Origin: Novosphingobium sp.
GTDB lineage: Bacteria; Pseudomonadota; Alphaproteobacteria; Sphingomonadales; Sphingomonadaceae
Assembly (NCBI RefSeq): GCF_027531025.1
Contig: NZ_JAPZQX010000007.1
Coordinates: forward strand, 124,001 to 188,000
DNA: 64,000 nt
Reading direction: 5' to 3'
A model generated the notes under the pieces. That model saw only the letters and a list, made by a program, of their open reading frames with translations. It was not told the origin of the DNA and made no database searches. Below are positions 17,539 through 33,745 of the stretch, in pieces (position 1 is the stretch's first letter; every line of letters starts with the position of its first letter). The translations under genes and the position numbers were made by a program.

Positions 17539-18360
17539 ATGCCTTATCGTCACGCGCCATATTTCGTGGGTTTCGTCTTGCTGACCGTGCTGCTGGGCTT
17601 CTGGGCCAGCTATTGGGCCCCGATCGGCAAGGTGCCCATCGCGTTCCACGTTCATGCGATCACCTCGTCGATCTGGCTGATCCTGCTGATCGTCCAGCAA
17701 GTGGCCATCCAGCGTCGCCGGAATGACCTGCATCGTCAGCTGGGACTGGCCAGCTTCGTGCTGTTCCCGCTGCTGATCGCGGGCTTCATGATGATCGTCG
17801 ACGTCTCGGCCCAGGGCTATATCGCCGCCAAGAGCCCCTTCGCGCTGCACAATAACCCGTCGTTCGGGATCGGCACTTTCATCGCGATCGCGGCTTACTT
17901 GACGCTGTTTTATCTGGCGCTGAAGCACCGCCGCAATGTTCGCCTGCACGCCGGCTTCATGCTGGCGAGCCCGATCATCCTGTTTGAATCGCCGTTTTCG
18001 CGGGTGCTGCCGGAATACCTGCCCTGGCTGAACGTGATCGGCAGCACCGGGCCGCAGGAAGTGCAGGATACGATCCTGATCTCGGATCTGATCGCCACCG
18101 CCTTTGCCCTGGCGCTCTATGCCATGCATCGCAAGCATGGGCTGCCCTGGCTGCTGGCGGCCGCCTTCACGGCGGTGCAGGGCGTGGTCATGTGGTATGC
18201 CCCATTTATCCCGCAGCTTGGCCCCTGGTTTGGCACCTATGCGCAGATCCCGCTGCCACTGACGATCAGCGCCGGGATCGCGGCGGGGGCACTGGTGACC
18301 TGGCTCGGCTGGCGCACGGGCGCCGCGCCGCCGCAGCCCCGCGTCACGGCTGCGACCTAG
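17539..18360 (+). CDS. seven-helix membrane protein of unknown function
   Basis: A 273-residue inner-membrane protein with about seven hydrophobic segments. The first is YFVGFVLLTVLLGFWASY; the second carries a His pair (FHVHAITSSIWLILLIV), then RRNDLHRQLG before helix 3 and KHRRNVRLHAGFMLASP near helix 5. His residues at helix ends recall heme-binding DUF2306 or b561-like proteins, but I cannot assign it to either. The ATG follows GGGGAGA. It may be transcribed with the next gene, 50 bases on. Confidence 0.7.
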   Translation: MPYRHAPYFVGFVLLTVLLGFWASYWAPIGKVPIAFHVHAITSSIWLILLIVQQVAIQRRRNDLHRQLGLASFVLFPLLIAGFMMIVDVSAQGYIAAKSPFALHNNPSFGIGTFIAIAAYLTLFYLALKHRRNVRLHAGFMLASPIILFESPFSRVLPEYLPWLNVIGSTGPQEVQDTILISDLIATAFALALYAMHRKHGLPWLLAAAFTAVQGVVMWYAPFIPQLGPWFGTYAQIPLPLTISAGIAAGALVTWLGWRTGAAPPQPRVTAAT

Positions 18361-18410
18361 GGCTGGCCCGGCGCTAAGCCATTCTTAACCATACCCTGCG
18401 ATCAGACTAG

Positions 18411-19100
18411 GTGAATGTCCTTATCGGGACGCTGCCCAGGATTGATCAGCCGATGCATGCCTCGCTCGACCAGACTACCGCCAGCAAGGGTCCGCCCGCC
18501 TGGCTGACCCCGCGCCGGCTTGATCGGGCCGAACAGGTCACCATCGTCCTGCTCTGGGCGCTGCTGGCACACCGGGTCTATGAAGCGAGCAATCCCTTCG
18601 CGCCGCTGGTGATGCTGGCGGAAACCAGCGTGGTGATCTTCGTCCTGCTGCGCCGCCCGACCGAAAAGATTTCGATGCGGCTGGGCGACTGGCTGCTGGC
18701 GGCCACGGCTACCTATGCGCCGCTGCTGATCGTGCCCGCGCCCACTACGTGGGATGCGCTGATCCCGCTGGCGGTGGGCCTGGTGCTGTTTGGCAACGTG
18801 GTGCAGATCGCGGCCAAGCTGTTCCTGCGCCGTTCGTTCGGGATCGCGCCGGCCAACCGCGGGATCAAGCAGGACGGGATGTACCGGTTTGTCCGCCACC
18901 CGATGTATGCCGGTTACCTGTTTGTCCATATCGGCATCTTCCTGCTGATGCCGAGCCTGGTGAACCTGGTGATCTATGCGCTGGGGTGGTGGGCGCAGAT
19001 CCTGCGGCTGCTCGCCGAGGAGCGCCTGCTGAGCCAGGATCCGGCCTATCGCGACTACATGCAAAAAACGCGCTGGCGACTGGTGCCCGGCATTTTCTGA
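18411..19100 (+). CDS. isoprenylcysteine carboxyl-methyltransferase-like membrane protein
   Basis: A 229-residue protein with four to five hydrophobic segments. Its C-terminal signature (DGMYRFVRHPMYAGYLF...EERLLSQDPAYRDYMQKTRWRLVPGIF) belongs to the ICMT/PEMT family of SAM-dependent membrane methyltransferases. In bacteria the substrates are mostly unknown and may be lipids. The start is uncertain: GTG 18411 gives the longest form and ATG 18453 an alternative, and neither has a good ribosome site. A hairpin terminator follows. Confidence 0.72.
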   Translation: MNVLIGTLPRIDQPMHASLDQTTASKGPPAWLTPRRLDRAEQVTIVLLWALLAHRVYEASNPFAPLVMLAETSVVIFVLLRRPTEKISMRLGDWLLAATATYAPLLIVPAPTTWDALIPLAVGLVLFGNVVQIAAKLFLRRSFGIAPANRGIKQDGMYRFVRHPMYAGYLFVHIGIFLLMPSLVNLVIYALGWWAQILRLLAEERLLSQDPAYRDYMQKTRWRLVPGIF

Positions 19101-19132
19101 GTTATAGAGACCCACAGCGGGGGCAAAGGGAA

Positions 19133-19166
19133 GGGCGGTACATCGGGGGATGGTGCCGCCCTTCTT
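19133..19166 (+). terminator. intrinsic terminator after the ICMT-like gene
   Basis: GGGCGGTAC (19133-19141) pairs with GTGCCGCCC (19153-19161) including one G-U pair, then TTCTT. Confidence 0.7.
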
Positions 19167-19197
19167 GCTGGTCCGGTTCGGGCCAATTCAACCTGGA

Positions 19198-19437
19198 TCA
19201 GTCCGGCTGGTAGCCGATCAGGTCACCCGGCTGGCAATCGAGCACCGCGCAGATCGATTCCAGCGTTGAAAAGCGGATCGCCTTGGCCTTGCCGGTCTTC
19301 AGGATCGAGAGGTTGGCAAGGGTGATGTCGACCCGCTCGGCCAGTTCGGTCAGCGTCATGCGGCGCTGGTGCAGCAGTTCGTCAAGCTTGATCACGATAC
19401 GGTCTCCGGCGGTCGGCTCATTTGCAGCAGGTGCCAT
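19198..19437 (-). CDS. small Cro/CI-type helix-turn-helix regulator
   Basis: A 79-residue DNA-binding protein of the YozG kind. IKLDELLHQRRMTLTELAERVDITLANLSILKTGKAKAIRFSTLESICAVLDCQPGDLI is one HTH_XRE domain, with the recognition helix around ITLANLSILKTG. The ATG at 19437 shares one base with the stop of the DUF2975 gene (TGATG); a GTG three bases upstream is also possible. Pairs of DUF2975 membrane protein and YozG-like regulator are common. It probably regulates its own operon through the TATCG half-sites upstream. Confidence 0.88.
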   Translation of the reverse strand: MAPAANEPTAGDRIVIKLDELLHQRRMTLTELAERVDITLANLSILKTGKAKAIRFSTLESICAVLDCQPGDLIGYQPD

Positions 19438-19985
19438 CACACGGTCCCTTCCAGATCGGCCCGCATCGCGGCGCCGTGGCGGAACACCCGGGCCAGGATG
19501 AACAGGATCAGCACCAGCAGCACACCCGTCATGTCGAGATCGAACTCGAGGTCGATCGGCTTGCCGGCCTTGATGGCATAGGGCTCCAGCACCTTGACCA
19601 CGCCCTTGAGCGCCAGCGCGACGCCTTGCCCGCCGATCGCCAGCCAGCCCATACGGCTCAGGCGTGTGCCGTTCTCCGGCGCGAAGGGATCGCCGGTGCC
19701 GACCGTGTCCATGATCCCGAACAGTTCGAGCAGGAAGCGCACGCCCAGGAACAGCAGGCCGAAGCCCAGGGCGAGTGCCACAGCCACCAGCCAGACGAGG
19801 TTCTTCGGCGCGCCGACCTTGGCGAACTGGGCGATCAGCTCAGCCCGCTCAACGGTAACAAGCGCGCCCATGCCGATACCGATCATCACCATGGCGAAGA
19901 TCATGATGCCGATGCCGAAGCCGACGATCAGCTTGGCGGCCAGCAGCAGCGGGTCGCCGGATTTGAATTTGTCGAAGAGGGTCAT
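19437..19985 (-). CDS. DUF2975 membrane protein
   Basis: A 182-residue inner-membrane protein with four hydrophobic segments (around residues 15-40, 62-88, 107-125 and 150-168) and the central LLELFGIMDTVGTGDPFAPENGTRLSRMGWLAI. The motif GDPFxxEN..RL..MGW is typical of DUF2975. Molecular function is unknown. A ribosome site CAGGGGAA precedes the ATG. It lies between an exported small peptide gene (37 bases upstream) and the HTH gene (1-base overlap), forming a three-gene operon. Confidence 0.87.
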   Translation of the reverse strand: MTLFDKFKSGDPLLLAAKLIVGFGIGIMIFAMVMIGIGMGALVTVERAELIAQFAKVGAPKNLVWLVAVALALGFGLLFLGVRFLLELFGIMDTVGTGDPFAPENGTRLSRMGWLAIGGQGVALALKGVVKVLEPYAIKAGKPIDLEFDLDMTGVLLVLILFILARVFRHGAAMRADLEGTV

Positions 19986-20022
19986 GGCGGGGGTTCCCCT
20001 GTCAGCGGGTTGTGTCAGCGGC

Positions 20023-20154
20023 TCAGGCCAGCGGCGCGATGACGACCACCTGGGTCGCTTCCTGCGCCGAGGCGGGCAGGGTCAGCGGCCAGATCGCGGC
20101 AATCGTGAAGACGGCGGCGAGAGCCATGGCGAGGGGGTTAGACTTGCGGGTCAT
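20023..20154 (-). CDS. 43-residue exported peptide
   Basis: A short gene that standard length cut-offs miss. The product has a classic Sec signal: MTRKSNP, a hydrophobic core (residues 8-27), then ASA-Q with predicted cleavage after Ala30. The mature peptide would be only QEATQVVVIAPLA. The ATG has a good ribosome site (GGAGAA, 8 bases upstream) and a near-consensus promoter further up. It is the first gene of the DUF2975-HTH operon, which argues that it is real. No function can be assigned; it could be a peptide sensed or processed by DUF2975, or a leader peptide. Confidence 0.68.
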   Translation of the reverse strand: MTRKSNPLAMALAAVFTIAAIWPLTLPASAQEATQVVVIAPLA

Positions 20155-20186
20155 TGATTGTTCTCCGATATGCTCGATATCGACAA

Positions 20187-20215
20187 TCAATAAACCGAGT
20201 CGGACTTATTGTCAA
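20187..20215 (-). promoter_or_regulatory. promoter of the exported-peptide / DUF2975 / HTH operon
   Basis: On the minus strand TTGACA (20210-20215), 17 bases, TATTGA (20187-20192). The -35 is a perfect consensus and adjoins the half-site array. Confidence 0.7.
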
Positions 20216-20237
20216 ACGATAATATCGTAAAACGATA
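20216..20237. promoter_or_regulatory. TATCGT/ACGATA half-site array (operator)
   Basis: Three alternating half-sites: ACGATA (20216-20221), TATCGT (20223-20228) and ACGATA (20232-20237), spaced by 1 and 3 bases. The last two form a perfect palindrome. More CGATA/TATCG copies lie downstream of the promoter (20166-20170 and 20175-20182). It probably binds the operon's HTH protein. Confidence 0.6.
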
Positions 20238-20295
20238 AGTGGCTTGAGCGAACCGCGAAACGGCGCAATTCCGCGGCCTCCGCCCGCTGTGCGGT

Positions 20296-20324
20296 TTGAC
20301 ACCTTGGCGGCCTTGGCCTAAGGG
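20296..20324 (+). promoter_or_regulatory. candidate rpoBC promoter
   Basis: TTGACA (20296-20301), 17 bases, TAAGGG (20319-20324). The remaining sequence to the rpoB start (20325-20544) has no gene and would be a leader of about 215 bases. The -10 match is weak. Confidence 0.4.
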
Positions 20325-20544
20325 GCGCGCTCGCTCGGCGCTTCGAGCAAGGCGGGTCCATGCGCGGGGATCCTCCACGGGAAGGAAGCACCGGGTTTCC
20401 AAGTCGACGCAAACGCTGCGGGCCGTTCCCGAAATGGGGGCGTTTGCCGTGCGGCCTTTTTGCGTTGCCGAGGAAAGCCACCGCCCGCGCGTGGCACAGT
20501 TTTCCGCCGGTTTTCCGGCACATTTGAAGAGGCAAGACCCTCCC

Positions 20545-24711
<4,167 letters not shown>

Positions 24712-24785
24712 CGGGACCGGGCGGGGCGCCAAGCCTCGCCCACCCTGCCCCGCCCAAGAGATTCACCCTTCAAAGGGACTGAAAA

Positions 24786-29075
<4,290 letters not shown>

Positions 29076-29105
29076 ATCCCGCCCCCGTCGAAGGGCTAAA
29101 GAAAG

Positions 29106-29141
29106 ACCCCGCCGGAGCGATCCGGCGGGGTTCTTCTTTTT
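29106..29141 (+). terminator. strong intrinsic terminator after rpoC
   Basis: An 11-bp perfect stem (29106-29116 with 29121-29131), tetraloop GCGA, then TTCTTCTTTTT. Confidence 0.95.
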
Positions 29142-29161
29142 GACCTTGCGACAGTGCTGGA

Positions 29162-29848
29162 TCAGCCGTCAGGGCTGATGCGGCGGACGATCTCGCCCTT
29201 GTCATTGAGGAACAGGATCGCCGATCCGCCATCGGGTTCGACCGACATGATCAGGCGGGGGCGCCCGGCCTGGTCCTGCAGCATGACCACGGCATTGCGA
29301 TCACGCGAGCGACCCACGAACAGCCGCGGCGCTCCGCCTATTCCCGCTGCCTTCATCGCCTCTTCCCGCGCGGCCGGATCGGTAAGCGCCTGGGCCCTGG
29401 CAATCGCCGCATGATCGAAGGGCGTGGCTGGTCGGTCTGAGAAGATCAGCGCCGACCCATCGTGGGTGCCATTGTCGGTCTGCAGCAATTGCACGGTCTG
29501 GTCGTTGCCATAGCGGTCGAAGGTCAGGCTGGCCCCGGCGTTCACTTCGCCAGCCGCGTTCTTCTTGCCCGCCCAGATCAGGCCGCCGTTCTCGGTCCCC
29601 TCGTCATTGAGGAACAGCATCCCCGCCGCGTGCTTGCGGTCGGGCCGGGGGATTTCCTTGCCCCGGTCGAACGAGCCGGGAAAGGCATCGCGGCTGGCCA
29701 GCACGAAGCGCAACGTTCCATCGCTTTCCCGCACGTTGATCCGTTCGACATCAATTGTCTTGAAGCGGGTGGGCTGACCCGCCCCCGTCAGCAGCACCGT
29801 TGCGGCGACCAGCGCGCCGCCCACCAGCATTCCCTTGGCAAATCCCAT
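29162..29848 (-). CDS. exported or membrane-anchored protein of unknown function
   Basis: A 228-residue protein with an N-terminal hydrophobic segment (GMLVGGALVAATVLLTGAG, residues 5-23) that is either an anchor or a signal. The rest is soluble and beta-rich, built of recurring phrases such as NVRESDGTLRFVLASRD, AAGMLFLNDEGTENGGLIWAG and GGSAILFLNDKGEIVRRISPDG. The repeated FLNDxG pattern (twice) hints at a beta-propeller- or tubby-like repeat. I do not recognise the family. ATG 29848 follows AAGGGGA. Confidence 0.75.
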   Translation of the reverse strand: MGFAKGMLVGGALVAATVLLTGAGQPTRFKTIDVERINVRESDGTLRFVLASRDAFPGSFDRGKEIPRPDRKHAAGMLFLNDEGTENGGLIWAGKKNAAGEVNAGASLTFDRYGNDQTVQLLQTDNGTHDGSALIFSDRPATPFDHAAIARAQALTDPAAREEAMKAAGIGGAPRLFVGRSRDRNAVVMLQDQAGRPRLIMSVEPDGGSAILFLNDKGEIVRRISPDG

Positions 29849-29956
29849 CTTTATTCCCCTTTCGTGTTACTGTCATAAGGCAGCAATACGAAAGGGGGAG
29901 GGGTCTGGCCGTACCGGTGCACCGGCGCTGCAAGCTTGGCCCGACCGGCCCGGAAA

Positions 29957-31123
29957 TCAGCTCTGCCGGGCGGCGTGGTACCGGGCCACGGCGCGCGAGA
30001 CCGATTGCATCATTTCCATCCGGGCGCGGATCGGCTGACGGGTTGCGCCGATCATCACGGCAACGCCGTAATAGGCGCCATCCGGCGCTTCGATCACGGC
30101 AACATCGTTGTAGCCGGTGGCAAGCGAGCCCAGTTCCTGGCCGGTGCCGGTCTTGTGATAGACCTTCCAGCCAGGCGGAATGCCTGCCTTCAGGCGCATC
30201 GGCCCGCTGCGCGACTTGCCCATGATGTCCAGCAGCAGCCGGGTCGATTCTGGCGAGAGTAGTTCGCCCTTGGCCAGCCGCGCCAGGCCCTTGGCCAGCC
30301 CTGCCGGAGTGGCGCCGTCCAGCGGATCGTCAACATAGCGTGCCAGCGCCGCTTCGCGCAATTCGCGCGGCAGGCGAGCACGGGCCTGCTCGAAATTGCG
30401 CCCGACCGCCAGTTCCGGCGACCAGGTCATCCCCGCGACCTGGCTTTGCAACAGCCGTTCACCCGGGCCGAAGCGGATGCCGCCAATCTCGCGCTCTCGC
30501 AGCCAGCCGCGGACATGGTCCGGGCCACCGATGGTCCACAGCAGCCGGTCGTTGGCCGTATTGTCGGACAGCGACATGGCGTTCTGCATCAGCATCTGTA
30601 CCGGCCGCTCGATCGCGCCCTTCTCCAGCACTTCCCATTGCAGCGGCTGGTTGAACAGGGTCAGGTGCTCGGGCCGGATAACCAGCGACTGGTCGAGTCG
30701 CATCCGCCCCTGGTCAACCGCATCGAGCACGGCCATCGAGACCCACAGCTTGGAGACGCTTTGCTGGGGGAACCATTCGTTGAGGCGTGCGCCGACCAGC
30801 CAGTCGCAACCGGCCTGGGTCACCCCGATCCCCACCTTGCCATCGAAGCTGGCAGCGATCCGGGCCAATTCCTGCTCCAGCGCAGCGGGCGCGCCCCGGC
30901 AATCGGCCTTGAACGGCGGTGGGCGGCGATCGACCAGCTTGGTCAGGTCGAGCACCAGCTGCGGTCCGCCACCCGTGCCGACATTGCCGAAGGCATAGCC
31001 AGCCAGCCCCAGCAGCGACAGTCCGGCCAGGCCGCCGATCAGCCAGCGCCGCCCACGCCCCGAGCCCTGCCGCCGCGCGAGGCTGGCGTTGAAGCTTACG
31101 GGATGGTCGCGATCGATCAGCAT
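29957..31123 (-). CDS. membrane-anchored class A beta-lactamase-like serine hydrolase
   Basis: A 388-residue protein with a basic cytosolic start and one transmembrane helix (WLIGGLAGLSLLGLAGYAFG, 27-46), so the enzyme faces the periplasm. Motifs: S122-V-S-K125, SDN at 186-188 and KTG at 324-326. The omega-loop Glu166 region of true class A enzymes is not recognisable; an inserted helical segment (about 225-275) lies between SDN and KTG. It is likely a penicillin-interacting hydrolase rather than a resistance enzyme. Two Cys (75 and 106) could pair. Confidence 0.82.
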   Translation of the reverse strand: MLIDRDHPVSFNASLARRQGSGRGRRWLIGGLAGLSLLGLAGYAFGNVGTGGGPQLVLDLTKLVDRRPPPFKADCRGAPAALEQELARIAASFDGKVGIGVTQAGCDWLVGARLNEWFPQQSVSKLWVSMAVLDAVDQGRMRLDQSLVIRPEHLTLFNQPLQWEVLEKGAIERPVQMLMQNAMSLSDNTANDRLLWTIGGPDHVRGWLREREIGGIRFGPGERLLQSQVAGMTWSPELAVGRNFEQARARLPRELREAALARYVDDPLDGATPAGLAKGLARLAKGELLSPESTRLLLDIMGKSRSGPMRLKAGIPPGWKVYHKTGTGQELGSLATGYNDVAVIEAPDGAYYGVAVMIGATRQPIRARMEMMQSVSRAVARYHAARQS

Positions 31124-31189
31124 GAGCCCTTCGGCAAGGCTTCTAACCAGCAGAGTACGGCTCTGCCAAGCGGCATCACCTCAGAATCC

Positions 31190-32323
31190 TCAGGCATAGG
31201 CCATGGCTTCAAGCGCGCCGAAGGCGGCCAGTGCGCCGGGATCGCCGAATGGCTGCAACTGGCTGACGAAAACACCGCCCAGACCCGCTGCCGGATCGAT
31301 CCAGTAATAGGAATTGAAGATCCCGGCCCAGGCGAGGCTGCCGGGGGAACGCCCGTTGGGCCCACGCCCCGGATTGATCAGGAAGCCCAGGCCCCAGCCG
31401 GTGTGCTGATCGGGGAAGGTGTCAAAGGGCTGGGCCAGCTGCGGCATGGCGCTGCCCATGTAACCCGCGCGCAAGGGGGCAACCTGGTTGCGGCCCATTT
31501 CGGCGACGGTCTCGGCGCGCAGCACGCGCTGCCCTTCCAGCTCGCCCTGGTTCAGCACCATCCGCACGAAGCGGGCATAGTCTGGCGCGGTCGAGGTGAT
31601 CCCGCCGCCACCGCCATCGAATTCGCCTCCACCCAGGTAGATCTCCACCGGGGTGAGTGCACCTTCCCCCGCCCGCACATGCACCCGCGCCGCTTCCGTC
31701 GGCAGGGCGGGACGGAAGGCGGTCTGGTTCATGCCCAGCGGCGCAAACAGGTTGGCGGTGAGGTAATCGTTCAGCCGTTCACCCGACGCCGCCTCGATCG
31801 CGAGGCCAACCCAGTCGGTCGCCACCGAATATTCCCAGCGGTCACCGGGATCGAACATCAGCGGCATGGTGACCGAGGCGCGGGTGCCCGGCATCGGCAT
31901 CCCAACCGCGCCGAAATACTGCAGCACTTCGGGGTGGATGAAGAAATAGCCGAGGCCCGCCGTATGCGTCAGCAGGTGGCGCAGGGTGATCGCTCGGGCC
32001 GCGGGGCGCAGCTGCGGCTGTCCCGCCGCATCAAAGCCGGTCAACACTTGCGGAATGGCCAACTCGGGCAGCAGCGCGCCGATATCGGCATCAAGGTCGA
32101 GCCGGCCCTGTTCGACCAGCTGCATCGCCCCGGCCGACACCAGGGCCTTGGTCATGCTGGCGATCTGGCACAGGGTATCGACCTCCATCGGCGTACCGCT
32201 CGCCACGTCGGCGTGGCCAAGGGCCTCGGCATGGCGAATGCCATCGCGATCAACAATGATGCCCACGGCACCGGGCAACTGGGCTTGGGCAAAGGCGGCG
32301 GCGAAAGGCGTCTGACTGGTCAT
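31190..32323 (-). CDS. beta-lactamase-related serine hydrolase / esterase (class C fold)
   Basis: A 377-residue protein of the PF00144 family. S56-M-T-K59 is the nucleophile motif, Tyr165 in WEYSV is the likely general base, and RHLLTHTAGLGY is the typical following helix. There is no signal peptide, which favours a cytosolic esterase/lactonase of the EstB or VIII family over a beta-lactamase. ATG 32323 is chosen at MTSQTPFAAAFAQAQLPG; a long upstream in-frame reading is antisense to gltX and is not coding. It is divergent from gltX. Confidence 0.85.
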   Translation of the reverse strand: MTSQTPFAAAFAQAQLPGAVGIIVDRDGIRHAEALGHADVASGTPMEVDTLCQIASMTKALVSAGAMQLVEQGRLDLDADIGALLPELAIPQVLTGFDAAGQPQLRPAARAITLRHLLTHTAGLGYFFIHPEVLQYFGAVGMPMPGTRASVTMPLMFDPGDRWEYSVATDWVGLAIEAASGERLNDYLTANLFAPLGMNQTAFRPALPTEAARVHVRAGEGALTPVEIYLGGGEFDGGGGGITSTAPDYARFVRMVLNQGELEGQRVLRAETVAEMGRNQVAPLRAGYMGSAMPQLAQPFDTFPDQHTGWGLGFLINPGRGPNGRSPGSLAWAGIFNSYYWIDPAAGLGGVFVSQLQPFGDPGALAAFGALEAMAYA

Positions 32324-32416
32324 GGGTCGAACGCTAGCGCTGCACAGGCGCAAGGGGAAGCGCGATTGCGGCAAGCGGCATTGCAGGCGCGGGGTGACGC
32401 GCGTAGTGACGCGGCC

Positions 32417-33745
32417 ATGACCGTAACGACCCGTTTCGCGCCTTCGCCCACCGGCCACCTGCATGTCGGCAATGTCCGCACGGCGCTGCACAACTGGCTG
32501 CTGGCGAAACAGGCGGGCGGGCGCTTCCTGCTGCGGATCGACGATACCGATGCCGAACGCAGCCGCGAGGACTATGTCGAGGCGATCCGCGCCGATCTGA
32601 ACTGGCTGGGGCTGGTGCCCGATGGCGAGGAGCGGCAGTCCGCCCGGTTCGATCTTTACGAGCGCGAGTTCCAGAAGCTGGTCGCGGCAGGCCGGGTCTA
32701 TCGCTGCTACGAGACCGCGCAGGAGCTGGACCTCAAGCGCAAGGTCCTGCTCGGGCGCGGCCTGCCGCCGATCTATGACCGGGTGGCGCTGAAACTGACC
32801 GAAGCCGATCACGCTGCCAGGGCCGAGGCGGGGGAACGGCCACACTGGCGCTTCCTGCTCGATCACGACGCGCCGATCGAATGGACCGACGGTATTCGTG
32901 GGCCCCAGCACTTCGATCCGCGCCAGATGTCGGACCCAGTGGTGCGCCGGGCCGATGGTTCTTGGCTCTACATGCTCCCTTCGGCAATCGACGATGTCGG
33001 CATGGGGATCAGCCACGTGCTGCGTGGCGAAGATCACGTGTCGAACACCGCGACCCAGGTGCAGATGTTCGTCGCGCTGGGGGCCGAACCGCCCAAGTTT
33101 GCCCACGAGGCGCTGCTGGTCGGGACCGAGGGCAAGCTGTCGAAGCGGCTTGGCTCGCTGGGCATGGCCGAACTGCGCGAAGCGGGGATCGAGCCGCAGG
33201 CGGTGATTGCCCTGCTGGCGCGTCTGGGCACTTCCGATCCGGTCGACCCCGCGCTTGATGCCGATGCCCTGGCGGCGAGCTTCAACCTCTCCCACTTCGG
33301 CCGTGCCCCGGCCCGATTCGACGAGGCGGACCTCGCCCGCGTCAACGCCGCAGTGATCCACCGCCTGCCCTTCGCGGTGGTGGCGGGGCGCTTGCCGCCG
33401 GGCATGGATGAAGCGGCCTGGGACGCGATCCGCCCGAACCTGTCGACCGTCGCCGAAGCGGCCGACTGGTGGCGGGTGGTGACCGGTCCGGTCGAGGCCC
33501 CGGCGCAGTCGGATGAAGACCGCGCTTACCTTGGCACAGCCGCCACCATGCTCGAACAGGTCGGGGCGGACTGGGCGGCGCTGACCGCCGCGCTCAAGGA
33601 GCAGACCGGGCGCAAGGGCAAGCCGCTGTTCCTGCCATTGCGCCAGGCACTGACCGGGCATGACCACGGCCCGGAAATGGCCGCGCTACTGCCGCTGATC
33701 GGCCATAACGCGGCGCTGGAGCGCCTGCGCGCGGCGGCGGCCTAG
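32417..33745 (+). CDS. gltX: glutamate-tRNA ligase
   Basis: A 442-residue class I aminoacyl-tRNA synthetase. The HIGH-type motif is in RFAPSPTGHLHVGNVRTAL (residues 6-24), the KMSKS-type motif is KLSKRLGS, and ISHVLRGEDHVSN lies between. It charges tRNA(Glu), and tRNA(Gln) in organisms using the amidotransferase route. Many alphaproteobacteria have two gltX copies; this window cannot show which one it is. ATG 32417 begins at MTVTTRFAPSPTG with no clear Shine-Dalgarno. Its stop overlaps that of the convergent glnD by sharing the palindrome CTAG. Confidence 0.95.
   Translation: MTVTTRFAPSPTGHLHVGNVRTALHNWLLAKQAGGRFLLRIDDTDAERSREDYVEAIRADLNWLGLVPDGEERQSARFDLYEREFQKLVAAGRVYRCYETAQELDLKRKVLLGRGLPPIYDRVALKLTEADHAARAEAGERPHWRFLLDHDAPIEWTDGIRGPQHFDPRQMSDPVVRRADGSWLYMLPSAIDDVGMGISHVLRGEDHVSNTATQVQMFVALGAEPPKFAHEALLVGTEGKLSKRLGSLGMAELREAGIEPQAVIALLARLGTSDPVDPALDADALAASFNLSHFGRAPARFDEADLARVNAAVIHRLPFAVVAGRLPPGMDEAAWDAIRPNLSTVAEAADWWRVVTGPVEAPAQSDEDRAYLGTAATMLEQVGADWAALTAALKEQTGRKGKPLFLPLRQALTGHDHGPEMAALLPLIGHNAALERLRAAAA

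Noticed and set aside
31190..33667. An 825-residue frame ending in the serine hydrolase
   Set aside because: The first 448 residues are antisense to gltX; the real start is the ATG at 32323.
30446..33745. A 1099-residue frame ending in the gltX sequence
   Set aside because: Only the last 442 residues are glutamate-tRNA ligase; the first part is antisense to two serine hydrolases. Not a fusion.
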